The notes: a model not told the origin generated them from the letters alone. 64,000 nt of DNA from Ustilago trichophora (GCA_900323505.1 OOIN01000003.1:2108001-2172000), one strand, 5' to 3'. Shown: positions 41,579 through 52,585, numbered from the stretch's first letter. A program made the numbers and translations.

Positions 41579-42409
41579 ATGCCTTTGGACCATGTGTCGC
41601 AGTCACTATTCGGAGACATGGTGCAGCCCGACTCGCTAAGTCTGTTTTCATCAATCTCTTTGGACCCTTTCGCGCTCTGGTCGCTGCATCAAGATTCTGA
41701 TCTACAAGAAGACTCTGGCATCCGTCTCTTGATCGATGCCACCGACGAGGTAGCATCGTCCGACCCAGGCATAACGCCCGAGACATTCACTCTGCGGATC
41801 GAAGAGACGGTCAGAGGCTCAAGCTCTGATCCAGTGCTACACATTCAATCGCCTGCCATACGCAACACCTTCATCCGCTCTCCGCCCATCCAAGATACCG
41901 ACTTGAGCATCAAGCTGCCTCACGTCACTTTTCAATTCAGATCCATCGGAAGCTCAAGACCTTTCGTGTTCGAGATTGGCATCTGGGACCACGATGGACG
42001 ACCAGGAGCGATTCGTCTGAGCAGCTTTCAGACCGAGCCAAGGTTGTACTTTAAGCATTTCAGAGGCAAGCCACCCGCAAGCATGACTGATGAGCAACAG
42101 GATGGTTCAAGTCGAACTGAGCCACTCCTGCATCTGCCTCTGGAAATGGCTGCCAACCCGGCTTGCGACGAAGCATCACTCACCCCTTGGCAGGTGGTCA
42201 CTCTTCCTTTAGATAAGCTGGCCAAGTACCTGTCGGACACTTCCCTGATCCCACACCTTGATACCGAGTCAATGCGACAATCGCGGATATTTGGCAGCTT
42301 CCACAGCATCTCGTATGTCAAAGTGCACGCAAACATGAGGCTCAGAAGAGTCTGGTGTTCAAAGCAGTTGCCCGATCATGACCTTGCAGAATTTCAAGTG
42401 TTTTCCTAA
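41579..42409 (+). CDS. CFAP20-family (DUF667) protein
   Basis: 276 residues from the first in-frame ATG at 41579. Three blocks match CFAP20/BUG22 by eye. Near the N-terminus SLSLFSSISLDPFALW corresponds to the family's start. In the middle, FVFEIGIWDHDG is followed by a SSFQTEPR-type block. At the end, ISYVKVHANMRLRRVWCS then EFQVF matches the family's C-terminal signature. A 40-50-residue low-complexity insert lies at about 50-100. CFAP20 is a ciliary doublet-microtubule protein that also has chromatin-related roles in non-ciliated cells. Smut fungi have no cilia, so a nuclear role is inferred. Convergent with chitin deacetylase. Confidence 0.7.
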   Translation: MPLDHVSQSLFGDMVQPDSLSLFSSISLDPFALWSLHQDSDLQEDSGIRLLIDATDEVASSDPGITPETFTLRIEETVRGSSSDPVLHIQSPAIRNTFIRSPPIQDTDLSIKLPHVTFQFRSIGSSRPFVFEIGIWDHDGRPGAIRLSSFQTEPRLYFKHFRGKPPASMTDEQQDGSSRTEPLLHLPLEMAANPACDEASLTPWQVVTLPLDKLAKYLSDTSLIPHLDTESMRQSRIFGSFHSISYVKVHANMRLRRVWCSKQLPDHDLAEFQVFS

Positions 42410-42776
42410 CCAAGCTTCTCATCCTTCCACAAGAAAAGCCATGCACATCTCTCGAAACACCAGTGAATCAAGAACAATCGATAGTGGGGCCCCAGACGGA
42501 AGACGGGATGAGACAACGTAAAAAAGTGGTCATTCCAAGCTCGAGTGAGCAACGATGCACGGCTCAGTAAGAATCTATCGAGCAAGAGCGAAAAAGTGCA
42601 CGGCCCACAAAACAGGCGCAAATGCGGCATCGCGAAAAATGAAAGCATGAAACGAGACAAAGAGGCAAAGGGAATGTCCAAGAGGATGGCGTTTCTTGAA
42701 GCTCGGGTTCAGAGAGCTTTTTTGATTGTCCTAGGTGAAAGACTGTTGTGTCTTGGCAACGGATGCGTGTCACTTC
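42410..42776. other. intergenic between convergent genes
   Basis: 367 bp holding two 3' regions; no coding region supported. Confidence 0.5.
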
Positions 42777-44192
42777 TTAGACGAGAAGGCCGAAGAAGAG
42801 CATGACAGCGCCAAGCACGGTGGTGGGCAGCACAAACGAGGGGATGGAAGCCATCGATGCTGCCGACTTGGAACCGCCAGAGCCCGAGGAGCCAGAGTTG
42901 GCGCCAGTGGCCGAAGCCAAGGAGCCAGCAGCAGCCTTGGTCGAGGTGAGAACGTGAGTGCCAGATGCGCCGGTCTCGTTAGGAAGCGAACCGGAGCTGT
43001 TGGAGTAAGTCTCGACGTAAGCATCCGTGGCGGGCTTCTTGAGGCACTGGACGATGGGCATGAGGTTCTGCTTGGGGCTCATCTGCTGAGCAGCGGGGAG
43101 CACAATGTTGACAGCAATGTCGACGGCCTGCTGGTAGAGATCGTGGGCGAGCACAATGTAACCGGTGGAGAGCGAGGAGGCGTTCTTGATGATCTGCTCA
43201 AAGTTGTAGACGACCTCGGCGGGGGAAACGACGCCGGCAGCGATACGCCAGTCGTTGGTGTCGTAAGGCTGGCCACGGGGAGGCGTGGTCCAGATGATGG
43301 GGGTGAGGCCCATCTGGAGCGAGATGGCACGAACACGGTCGTCAATGTCACCGTAAGGAGGACGCATAGTGTTGGGAGTGACGCCAATGACGGAGCGAAT
43401 GACCTCCTTGGTCCAGCCGAGCTCAGCAACAATCTGCTCGTTGGTGAGGGTGGTAAGAGCGTGATGAGACCAGGTGTGAACCGAGATCTGGTGACCCTGC
43501 TGGAATTCGGTCTGGAGCATCTGGGGACGCGAGATGACACGCGAACCGACAACGAAGAAGGTGGACTTGAGGTTGTTGTCGCTGAGGTACTTGAGCAAAG
43601 TGGGGGTGTAGGGCGAAGGGCCGTCATCGTAAGAGAGACCCCAGGTGTTGGTGTCGGGGCAGGTGGTGATGTCGGTGGAACGGGTGCACTGACCGCAAGT
43701 CCACCAGCAGTTGCCGTTGGCACCGGCCTGCGCAAGGTTGGTAGGGTTGCCACCGCACGAAGCCGAGTCGACCGTGGTGGTGACGTTGGGGACCTTGGAC
43801 CAGTCGATCTGCGAGATCCACTTCTGAACCTGAGGCGAGTTGGTAGGTGGCACTACATCGAGAGTAGGGAAGTTGGCAGGGAGGATCGAGTTGATGTCGG
43901 GAAGACCGGGAGCACCAGTGACCTGAGGATTCTTGGCGCCCGAAGGGTAGGTGGTGAAGAGGGCAGTGGTGGAAGTGGTGTCACCAGGGCCGGAAGAGAC
44001 GCCAGCAAGGAGCGACGAGACGGAAGCAGGAAGGGAACCGGTGAAGGTGGAAGTGGGGCCAGCAGCAGCGGCAGCCGAAGCGGACGAAGCTCGAGTGGCC
44101 GAGCCGGAAGCTTGACGCTTCTCAAAGTCAGGCTTGGCGGCAGCCAAGGCGGCAAGTGCAAGAGGCACAGCAGCAAAGGAAAGCTTGACCAT
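42777..44192 (-). CDS. chitin deacetylase, GPI-anchored (CE4)
   Basis: 471 residues from the ATG at 44192. It removes acetyl groups from cell-wall chitin to give chitosan. Signal peptide 1-19, a Kex2-type KR at 25-26. The NodB domain spans about 180-390: SYDDGP with metal-binding Asp at 189-190, HTWSHH at 239-244, RPPYGD at 277-282 and the catalytic-His motif VLAHDLY. A Cys-rich block at about 146-178 precedes it. The Ser/Gly-rich tail and hydrophobic end (about 452-471) form a GPI signal, so it is a cell-wall or plasma-membrane enzyme. Smut chitin deacetylases are linked to masking chitin from host receptors. Single exon, with a long antisense open frame. Confidence 0.95.
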   Translation of the reverse strand: MVKLSFAAVPLALAALAAAKPDFEKRQASGSATRASSASAAAAAGPTSTFTGSLPASVSSLLAGVSSGPGDTTSTTALFTTYPSGAKNPQVTGAPGLPDINSILPANFPTLDVVPPTNSPQVQKWISQIDWSKVPNVTTTVDSASCGGNPTNLAQAGANGNCWWTCGQCTRSTDITTCPDTNTWGLSYDDGPSPYTPTLLKYLSDNNLKSTFFVVGSRVISRPQMLQTEFQQGHQISVHTWSHHALTTLTNEQIVAELGWTKEVIRSVIGVTPNTMRPPYGDIDDRVRAISLQMGLTPIIWTTPPRGQPYDTNDWRIAAGVVSPAEVVYNFEQIIKNASSLSTGYIVLAHDLYQQAVDIAVNIVLPAAQQMSPKQNLMPIVQCLKKPATDAYVETYSNSSGSLPNETGASGTHVLTSTKAAAGSLASATGANSGSSGSGGSKSAASMASIPSFVLPTTVLGAVMLFFGLLV

Positions 44193-44365
44193 GGTAATCC
44201 AGATTGCTTGTCTAGAAGGAAATTCCAAGGGGGAGGTGTGTGGGGGGTTGCTGATGAATCCAAAGGGTGGGGGATGATTCGTGGTCCCGATGATGGAGTT
44301 GGGATGGTGTGAATGGTAGGAGGGAAGGATGTGGTTGACGAAACTCGAAGCATTCAACGACGAGA

Positions 44366-44390
44366 GAGACACAGAGAGAGAGAGAGAGAG
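44366..44390 (+). repeat. AG dinucleotide tract upstream of chitin deacetylase
   Basis: A GA/AG-rich run (CT-rich on the gene's strand), about 175-200 bp before the ATG. It is a likely core-promoter pyrimidine tract for the minus-strand gene. Confidence 0.5.
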
Positions 44391-44444
44391 CAGCAAGGTC
44401 ACGGACACAGCGGAGCAGAACTCGAAAGCAATATTTTCAGAGAA

Positions 44445-44494
44445 CGACGAGTGACTGTGTCGCAGTCGCGGTTGCACGACACAGTCACTCGTCG
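44445..44494. repeat. 18-bp perfect inverted repeat with 14-nt loop
   Basis: Left arm 44445-44462 and right arm 44477-44494 are perfect reverse complements (arm begins CGACGAGTGACTG). It lies 253-302 bp upstream of the chitin deacetylase ATG. A dyad this long could be a regulator site or form a hairpin. Confidence 0.9.
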
Positions 44495-44772
44495 AGTGTG
44501 ACCTCAGAGAGCGACGGGCAGGACGGATGGATGTGAACGGGACAAGAGGTGCAGTCTGGCAACGCGCATAGCAGACCAGAAGCCAAGACACAGAAAAAAA
44601 AAATTAAAATCCTCCTTGGATGTCGCGCGAGGAGCAAGAGGCCGCCGCGCCTCCATGCTCTCTGGAAATGCGCTGTACACTGAGCTGCAGATGCTGTGCA
44701 TACCCAGTAATTCTAACCCCCTAAGCAAGTTGCGCAACACACAAAAGAGAAGCATTTTTCGACATCGATTTG

Positions 44773-44790
44773 TACTGTACAGTACAGTAC
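44773..44790. repeat. TACTG/TACAG array at the left end of the Tc1-like element
   Basis: One TACTG and two TACAG units in 5-bp phase, running into the element's terminus. The right end has the mirrored TACTG, TACTG, TACAG at 45851-45865. Confidence 0.85.
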
Positions 44791-45865
44791 GTGTCCAAAA
44801 GTGTGTGAACGGGTCTAAATTGTTGAATTATTTTCTAATTTTTTCAAGCTTGTACACCATCAATTTTGGTCCATTCTGACCGCAAAGGTGTTACTCAACA
44901 CATCTATAACTTGGTACAGGCAATGTCAGACAGGCTGTTCAGCCTACCATGGAGTCATAATGGCAGATTGCAAGAGTAAAGAGGTGATTTGGGCCAGTTG
45001 TCTGACATCACTTCATCAACCGTGTTTGAGGCAGGCTGAATTCACCCCCCACAGCTCCATGGCTGCCCAGGCAGTAATATATGAGTTGATCTGGTCAGCT
45101 AAGCCCACAGACAGCTTGCCAATGTGATCCAGTTGGTGTGCAGATAAGTCATTCAGGACCTGTGCAGCATTGCCCGGTGCTAGGGTCTTTCAAACCAACG
45201 GCAGCATATGGATACTGAGAAAGATTGTTGATCCTGATCAGGCCTCCTGTGCTTTGGCTTCAATTCTGGCTTTGCAAGTGGTCATCTCGATGAAGCAATT
45301 GCATTGTGCAAACAACCACCTTCCAAGGTAGCTACCATGAGCTTATATCCATTCACAGAGACCATATGGCTGGACAGGGATTCCTGGAAGCTGGTGACAC
45401 AAAAACAGCTTCAAAGATGGTTTGGTTGTTTGAACCTTCACCTTGCTTCCGATGTCTCTGTACTTAGGTTGAGCTTATGAATCAACTTGTGAAGCATGCC
45501 AGGATAAGACTGTGGTTCCAACATCCTTAAAAAGCTGCAGAGAAGCCCAAAGCATGCTTCACAACAAGCCTGAGGCCATGTCCAAGCTCATGGGTAGTGT
45601 TTGAGGAAGGCACGGTGGCTGGACAAGAAGATTCAGCTTCACACCCCATTCTGTGCTGTCAGAATACCCCTGTACAGCAAGCAAGTACATGGAATGTTTC
45701 ATTGGATGCCTGTCCACAACATCCTTGAGTCTGACAGCGGGTTTAGTAGTGATATGATGGGTGTTGAGTCCACTCAAGCTGTTCCCCACAATTTTGAGGT
45801 ATGGTGAAAAATAGAATTTAATTAGACCCGTTCACACACTTTTGGACACGTACTGTACTGTACAG
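44775..45865. mobile_element. Tc1/mariner-like element, non-autonomous or decayed
   Basis: About 1.09 kb bounded by perfect 44-bp inverted repeats (44775-44818 and 45822-45865). The ends, with CAGTACGTGTCC then AAAAGTGTGTGAAC, have the typical look of Tc1-like termini. The interior holds only short broken frames on both strands (longest 79 codons) and no recognisable transposase motif. The outermost bases merge into TACTG/TACAG units, so the exact cut sites could be TA at 44778-44779 or 44783-44784 on the left, with the mirror positions on the right. It lies between chitin deacetylase and TMA16. Confidence 0.85.
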
Positions 45866-46711
45866 GGACTCGCTTCTAATCATAGCACATCCTGTGATTT
45901 GAGTTCGATGCTGTGGCTCGCTCGCTTTTCAGACTCACCGCAGCACACAGAGAGCTTTGGCGTCACAGTTTCATTCGTCGACCTCATTCAACAGCTACTT
46001 TACCAAACATCGTGTCAAGCTGGCCCTGTGTGAGTGCACATGCACCCCACTCTGTAGCTTTGCTGTCAAAGAGCAGCAAGGATCATTTTCCGTTGCAGTC
46101 CACCCCACCACCCCACGCGGTTTTCGCTGCTCTTATTTTTGTTGAAAACAAGGAAATCATGAATTTCGAGGCTGTGCCAGGAGAAGGCGCGCCCCTTGAT
46201 CGCCGAGCCTTGCGCTAGCTACGCCAGAGAAATGCACAAGTCGCACTGAAGCAGCCAAGAGGGCGTTGTTGAACGTGGCGTGGCAACCGAGGCTCGCTCC
46301 TCTATGCCGCCAAGTGACCGAAACTTTGTCGATCATCTTTCACGTACAGTACAGTACTGTATGCATGTGCATCATCTGCGCGACACCTCCTAGCGATCGG
46401 CATTGAACGGTCCTTTGCGCCTGTAGAATGGTCAAACCAGCATCATGCTTGTACCGCCGGCTTCTCCAGACCACCCACAAAAAGGGTGCACGAGGCTTTT
46501 GAATCGGTGATCTCTTTCCCGATCACGCACTTTTCCGATCAACACGTCGGAACTCGGAAATGACTCTGCTCCTGCACTTGCACTTCTAAAATTATTTTTT
46601 CGTTTGGGGCTGTGGAGTTTCCAAAGGGTCCTCTGCTCTTCGCAACTTGGCAGGCTGCTGCTCTTCCTGCCACCGACACCATCTAAACAACCGATTACCA
46701 GAGTCGACAAG
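45866..46711. other. intergenic upstream of TMA16
   Basis: 846 bp with a TACAG array at 46345-46361. Short frames only. The last 100 bp is the TMA16 leader. Confidence 0.5.
46345..46361. repeat. TACAG/TACTG 5-bp array
   Basis: TACAG, TACAG, TACTG, TA in strict 5-bp phase, with no element in place. Confidence 0.85.
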
Positions 46712-47635
46712 ATGGGTGGAAAGAAGGTGAGTTCTCCTTCATCATCGATTGCAAAGCCTGACATACCGTACTGATCCTTGGTTGGTCTCTCCTATCACTC
46801 GCACAACAGATCTCAGAACGCTCCATCAAGAAAAAGTCGGGTCCAACTCACCCGCACTCGAGAAGAGCCACACAGCTGGCCAGGGTGGCCCATCGCAAGG
46901 ACAAACTCAATCAGGCCAAGTCGGTCCGCAATCGCTCTTCCAATGCAAAAGTCGATCGTCTCTCCACACTCGTCCTCATGCTGCCAGATGACATCGATGC
47001 TTTGCCAGACCTCGCCTCGGTTCACTCCTTTGTCGCCGAAAACTTCCTCACACGCCACGAGGACGAGCTGCAAGAGCTCAAATCCGAGCGCAGACCAGGT
47101 AGACCTCCTCACAAACGTGAGCTCGAACTCAAGGAGATCATTGCAAAGGAGCAGCAAGAATACAGCGAAGGCTTTGAGATTCCTGACCTCACAAGCGTCA
47201 CCAACGTCAAACTGCTCAGAGATTGGCAGGGCGACCCGCAAGCTTTGCCTCTCTTCCGCATGGTTCGCATCAGTGCCAAATATCCGTGAGTGCAAACGCT
47301 GATCCCTTCCTCAATCCACCTCCGCCAGCAACACGCCGCTCGAGGACCCACTCTGGCTGGACGGCATTGTTCCTGTGTACGATCACCTCTTCGTTGCGAG
47401 ACCATTTCGACTGACAAATGCCCATGTTGATACTCAATGCCTTCGACTCTGTTCCATCAGCGAGCAATGCAAGCTCATGCATCCTGGCAATCACAAGCTG
47501 CTTCAAATCGAGTTCAAGCAGCAGAACGAGGCAACTGCAGCCGATTCCACCTCTGAGATGGACACAACCGACAGCACCAACGTCCAAGAGAGGCCTGACT
47601 TTCAGCGCGTCGGCGAGTTTGCCCAAATGGGGTGA
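46712..47635 (+). CDS. TMA16-like ribosome-associated protein
   Basis: Exons proposed: join(46712..46726, 46810..47285, 47329..47635), 265 residues. The first exon is five codons (MGGKK), with donor GTGAGT. The core (residues 6-160) matches TMA16: HPHSRRATQLARVAHRKDKL, a helical middle, then FEIPDLTSVTNVKLLRDW and a basic end. TMA16 binds pre-60S ribosomes in the nucleolus. If the 43-nt second intron is not used, a TGA at 47287-47289 ends the protein at 164 residues, close to the family core. The third exon has good codon use but no family match, so the 3' end is uncertain. Confidence 0.75.
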
Positions 47636-47920
47636 TCGGCTCACTTGGCACATTCGTCAAGGAGGTTCCGGCCTCTGCGACTTCGCCTCCTTTCATCCCT
47701 CCCACCGCATCGTACAGGCCTCCTTCTCTCACCAATTGTAACACTAGGACTCCCGAATACCATCCATTTGCATTCCAATTCTGATACTCAGCCGATGATT
47801 TGCACAACCGTAGGACCGTCTCACAATCTCAGTAGACTCGAACACAGCCTCTTGACCATCAATCTTCGCTAACTTGGACAGATGAGCTCTATTGCACGCG
47901 ACTCTATAACAACCCTTTGT

Positions 47921-49189
47921 CTAAAAAGACGTCTTTGAAAGAGAGTAGTCTCCCTCGTTCGAGAATCTCCTCTCAAAGATCTTTTCAAGAAGTCCAGACG
48001 GCCACATGACCACCCAGACTCCGACAGCAAGTAGCAATGGTGCTGCGTCCAGCACGAACAGATAGACTGTAAGCAAGCAAAGGTGAACGTGTCAGCTAGA
48101 TGTACATACAACCGGATCCTCTGAAACCACAATCAAAGCCTCGCCAGCACTTACTTTCGTGAGAGACCAAGTAGCCAGAGTAACCTTGCGAGAACTCGAT
48201 GATTCGATACACTGACCTGATCTGTGATGGCAAAGCAGAGTAAGAAAGAAATGGTCAGCGATATGTCTCTCTCGTGGTCAGTTTCGACTATTCCGTCCAG
48301 CACTTACAATCACAAAGATCGACGAAAAGTAAAGTCCGGCTACCAGCGAAAACACGGCCACTTCCATTCCCATGATCTTGCGCTCGTGCGATTGACTTTG
48401 GCCGCCGCGTGCACCATCTCGAACCACCAGAATCGTAGCGTAGGTCACCAGCAGCGTGAAGAGAATGTACGAGACACCTTGCAGAATGACACCGATCAGG
48501 AACATCTTGTCGCCAACGTTGACGAGACTCGGGTCGTCGGCTCCACCGCTAGCCTGAAGACCTCCAGCTGCACATTGAATGATAAATGTGGTCACGTCGC
48601 TCCAAACAAACACACGTCCAACGATGCGCGGGGGGATGAAAGAGAAGCGCGACTTCTCCCGCTTGGGTCCTCCTGCCTTGTGGAGCATCGTGATCTTTTC
48701 TGCCGATGACAGCGGCTGGCTTTCCAGCGACTGCATGTCAAAATTGGAGCTGCCAAAGTCCTTGTCGACCGCCAGGATCATGCGTCCGTACAAGAGGTAG
48801 TTGAAAGCGAGGAAAGCTGCGGGTGAGATGACGACAAACATGCTCTGCACAATGTAAAGGCCAAGGCTGACGTTGTAAGGGTCGATCGAGGGGCGTACAA
48901 AGTAGCCGACCGCAGAACAGAGGCAACCGATGGGCAAGCATAATGCCCAACGATCTTTGCGTCGGAAGACGTAGAAGAAGATGATCATGCTGTACAGAGC
49001 GTACAGGCCGCCGATAAAGTAGTTGCCGCCCGTGCTGGGCTCATACTTGAGAATGCCCATGGGAGTTTGGCTAGCAGCCAGAACGGTAGCGGTTTGGCTT
49101 GCCTGAGTGGTTGCACCATTGATCGAGGTCGACTGGGCTGCAGCTCCTGCGGCGGCGATTAAAAGGATCGAGGCGAGTTGATTCAGCAT
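47921..49189 (-). CDS. RTA1-like seven-helix membrane protein
   Basis: Three exons: complement(join(47921..48066, 48155..48221, 48308..49189)), 364 residues. Introns have GTAAGT donors and CAG acceptors. The splices give SSIFVI-IRSVYRIIEFSQGYSGYLVSHE-IYLFVLDAAP in parts, the hallmark block of RTA1-like proteins. An N-terminal signal-like segment (1-19) is followed by a short extracellular tail and seven membrane helices. The family includes yeast Rta1, Rsb1 and Pug1, linked to lipid translocation, sphingoid-base or porphyrin handling and 7-aminocholesterol resistance. The substrate here is unknown. It is divergent from a Zn2Cys6 regulator gene, which may control it. Confidence 0.92.
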
Positions 49190-49787
49190 GTTTGGGATCG
49201 CGTCTTGCCGCTCTGAGGAAATGCCAGAATGGTAAACGCAGATAGAAGGATGGGGTTGCAAGCAAAACTCAATCAGACATCATTCCCTTTATACATCTAA
49301 GTGTACCAGTCTTTCGTGCTTGTCCTGGTCGCATTGCCGAGCCGTCGTGGCTCTTCCTCATCCACAAACGCAACAGTGCAAGGAAAGTGAACTGCTGTGG
49401 ATGGCGTTGCATGGTTCCATTCGACATAGAAGTTTTACCATGATGGTCCGGCGGACTTGTCTCGTTGCAGCGGAACTCGCTCGTTCGGGGGCTGTGTGGC
49501 TCTAGTGTTGCCGGGCATCTCGGCAGGGTTTTTCTTTTGAAAGGCGCCATCTCCGCCGGAGTTGTCTGATCGAATTTTGACAGGTCCACCGGACTTTGCA
49601 AAACACGTGCCAACCGGAGCTGTTGAAGCTTCTTTGACATCCACCGTGTTGGTTCTCTATCTTGAAGCTTTCTTTTGGACTTCGGCTTCAGCCCCATTGA
49701 GGGCTCACGACTCGCCTGTAACGTCACCATCTCCACCTTCCGACCCGCGCGCAAAAAAGAACAAGTCAGGCTTCCGACATCCTGCGG
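49190..49787. promoter_or_regulatory. shared divergent promoter, RTA1-like / Zn2Cys6 gene
   Basis: 598 bp between the two start codons. A CGGCGG-type and CCGGCGGAC-type GC-rich words occur (near 49449 and 49554), but I cannot assign a binding site. Confidence 0.4.
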
Positions 49788-52453
49788 ATGGGTCCAGATC
49801 ACAAAGATGACGCTCGACCTTCAACGGTCCCGAGGAAGCGCCCTTTGGCTAGAAGAAGCTGCCTCAAATGTCGCGAAAAGAAAGCACGTTGTGAGCTTCC
49901 AGACGTTTACGTCGACAGCTCCAGGATACCGCTCCCTATTGACAAGCAGTGTCATCGGTGCAACGTCCTCGGGATCGATTGCATTGTCTGGGATGGCGAC
50001 CGCAAACGAAAACCCAAACTTGATCGTCGCGACGACTCGACTCCCACTGGCTCTGTAGAACGAGACTGGGTTCCTCCATCCAACGTAGGTGAGGCAGTAG
50101 CATCGTCGAGCAGACGGACCAGCCAACCATTGCGCATCCAAGAGGATGCGACCTCCAAACCCAAGGCTGCCTCCACTTCATTCAACGACAGCAATCAGGT
50201 TCGTGGGCTGCCCTTGCCCTCGCAGAATGCAGACGGTGAACAGCTGGCTGCGTCAGATCTCAGTCGTGCTCAGAATCTTCTCATTAGTCGGCAAAAGGGA
50301 TGGAAGACCATGACTAGAACGCTCAACACGCTTGTAGAACGTCTACAGCGCGAGCCCAAGTATAGTAACTACCTCAAGCTGCGCATCGACGCCCCTCCCT
50401 CCACTCCAGACATCGTCACCTTTCTGGCCCCCGAAAGAATGAAGCAGCTGGACCTGCAGCTCAGTGACTACCTCGTAGGCCACCCTTATCTACCCTCGCT
50501 GGCGGGCTTGCATCGACAGCAGACACAAAGCTCGACCCGTCCCAGATCTCTACTCCTGGCCACGATGACGTTGCTCGGGCTCAAAGAGATCGACGACGAA
50601 CTCTCTTCAGCCGACGTCCGAAACCTGTCCAGCTACGTCGACCGTCTCGGTACTCAGATGCTTCTATCGTCGCCACGCGACATTCACCTCATCATGGCAT
50701 TTGAGCTTCTGCTGGCTCATGAGCCTGGCCTTGTTGGTACGGCCGCTTCGCAGTTTGAGCCGGAAGGAAGGGGATTTGGTCTGGCCTCGGAAAATCTTCT
50801 CACCTGCGCGATCAAGATTGCCAAGGAGCTAGGGATCGACAAACTTGTCGCTTCCCCAAAGCATTCGGCGTCCCGGTTGATGCACTTCAGCCTCTGGTGC
50901 TGCCTAGAGAGTTGGGAAGCACTATATGCTTTCTTTGGTAGAGGGAGACCGAAATTGGACAGCTTGAACGCCCAGCACGCAGTAGATGTAAGAAGCATCT
51001 TGGACAACGTCGATGATGAAGGGAGACCGTTCCCACCAGCGCCTCGGCTCCAGGACACCGACGGCCCGACTGCCGCTTCACACCGCCAGATGCGTGATTT
51101 TTGCGCGGAGATGGAGAAGCGACATGGGAAAGATGGTATTTTGCGTTCAGCGGGTCGAACTCTGGTTTATCTGCGCATAGAGACGGCATGTCATTTGTTC
51201 AGCTCCCTGCGAGATGTACAGCAGACACTGTCCAGCGAAAGTCTGTCGCTCGAAGAGAAGGCTGAGCGAATCACAGACATCCATGCCACCGCTACAGGAG
51301 GTATTTTGCTGACAAGAGAGGGTACTGATGAGCGTCTAGGTGAGTCTCCTTTCTGTTCTTGGCAATGTGTAGCATGGGTAAGTACTGACAAAATTTGTGT
51401 CTCTGCGCTGATGATTCAGCCGCATACGCTGGACAACGCCTTGTCCGGTTGTGGGAGCAGTTCATTCATATCGAGTGTGCCTTTATCTGTGCCCTCTTCA
51501 GCAACTATTGCACCTCGGCAATGTTTACGAACAAATTGGATGGGTCGATCGAGGTCAATGAGCTGGTACGCTGCATTCGCTTTCGATTGGGCCCTGGAGA
51601 ACGTTTAGGGGCGATTGGCAAGTTTAGCATGGAGATGACACGTACCTTGCTCGCTAGCGTGACACAGCTCGATCGGCAGCCTGTATTGTGGAAACGCAGC
51701 TGCCCTTCGCAAACGTCACCGCGATATCTGCGACGGCTGCCAACGCTCCTGGTCAGTGCCATGACGGTGGATGCAGCAAGAAGCTGTCTGGAAAGCATAG
51801 CATTCGTGCTAGTGGCGTGGGGACGCACGTCCTCCGATACTCACATGGCTTTGACTCTGATGGAAGCCGTGACAGTGCGGGTGCGAGAATTGCATCCAGA
51901 ATGCAACAGCGAAGGCGCTCTTAGCATTGCGCAGGTCGCAGCCAAATACATTGAGGAAATGATTGGCACGGCCCAACTTTGGCAGCTTTACTATCGAGTC
52001 TACAGACCTGTCTCGAATCTTTCCATGGATGATGCTCAAGGGGCGGCATCGTCCCATTCGGGAAGAGGATCGAGCAACAACCGGACAAGTGGCCAATCGC
52101 CCGTGCAACTTCGTGCAACTGCGATGGACTTTCTGGCTTCTGCTGCCGAGGCTGCGCAGGAAAAGGCGCTAGTTGGAGGGAAAGCCAGCTCCAATATGGT
52201 CGCCGCATCCGCGACATCGACTGCAACAGACCTGCTGGAATCTGCGTCCGCCTCCCTTCCAGGCATAGCGCTTTCTGTGGGTGCACAGGCATTGCCATGG
52301 GATGCGCAAGGACTGGAACATCTTGATCCTACCTTAACGGCCTCTGATACGCCTACTTCCGGCTCCGCTGGACAGGTAGACGCCAGCTTCTATGATGCCT
52401 GCATCCCGTTCGACCTCGAAGCATTCCTCAAAGACGTGGATCAGCTATTCTGA
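49788..52453 (+). CDS. Zn2Cys6 zinc-cluster transcription factor
   Basis: Two exons: join(49788..51339, 51420..52453), 861 residues. The donor GTGAGT and acceptor CAG join GTDERL to AAYAGQRL in frame. Six cysteines at 25, 28, 35, 55, 58 and 65 form the binuclear zinc cluster, preceded by a basic stretch. The loop between the third and fourth cysteines is 19 residues, longer than the usual 5-12. Residues about 240-560 resemble the fungal regulator middle-homology region (HFSLWCCLESWEALYAFFGRGRPK). The C-terminus (about 690-861) is Ser/Ala-rich and acidic at the end, a possible activation region. Nuclear. The adjacent RTA1-like gene is the natural candidate target. Confidence 0.9.
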
Positions 52454-52585
52454 ATCGAGTCTTTCGCTTTGTCCAGGTGCGTGTGACCTTGTCGTGTATG
52501 AGAATCGTTTCAAATTTGCAGTTTCAGGTCTCATGGTTTTTCCTGGCAGGATATATCAGCAATGCTATAGCACCTCGACAAGCAA

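Noticed and set aside
42735..44312. Antisense open frame of 525 codons opposite chitin deacetylase
   Set aside because: Gly/Arg/Val-rich shadow translation of a biased gene; no domain.
44888..45789. Short frames (76-79 codons) inside the Tc1-like element, considered as transposase relics
   Set aside because: No DDE or helix-turn-helix motif could be recognised on either strand.
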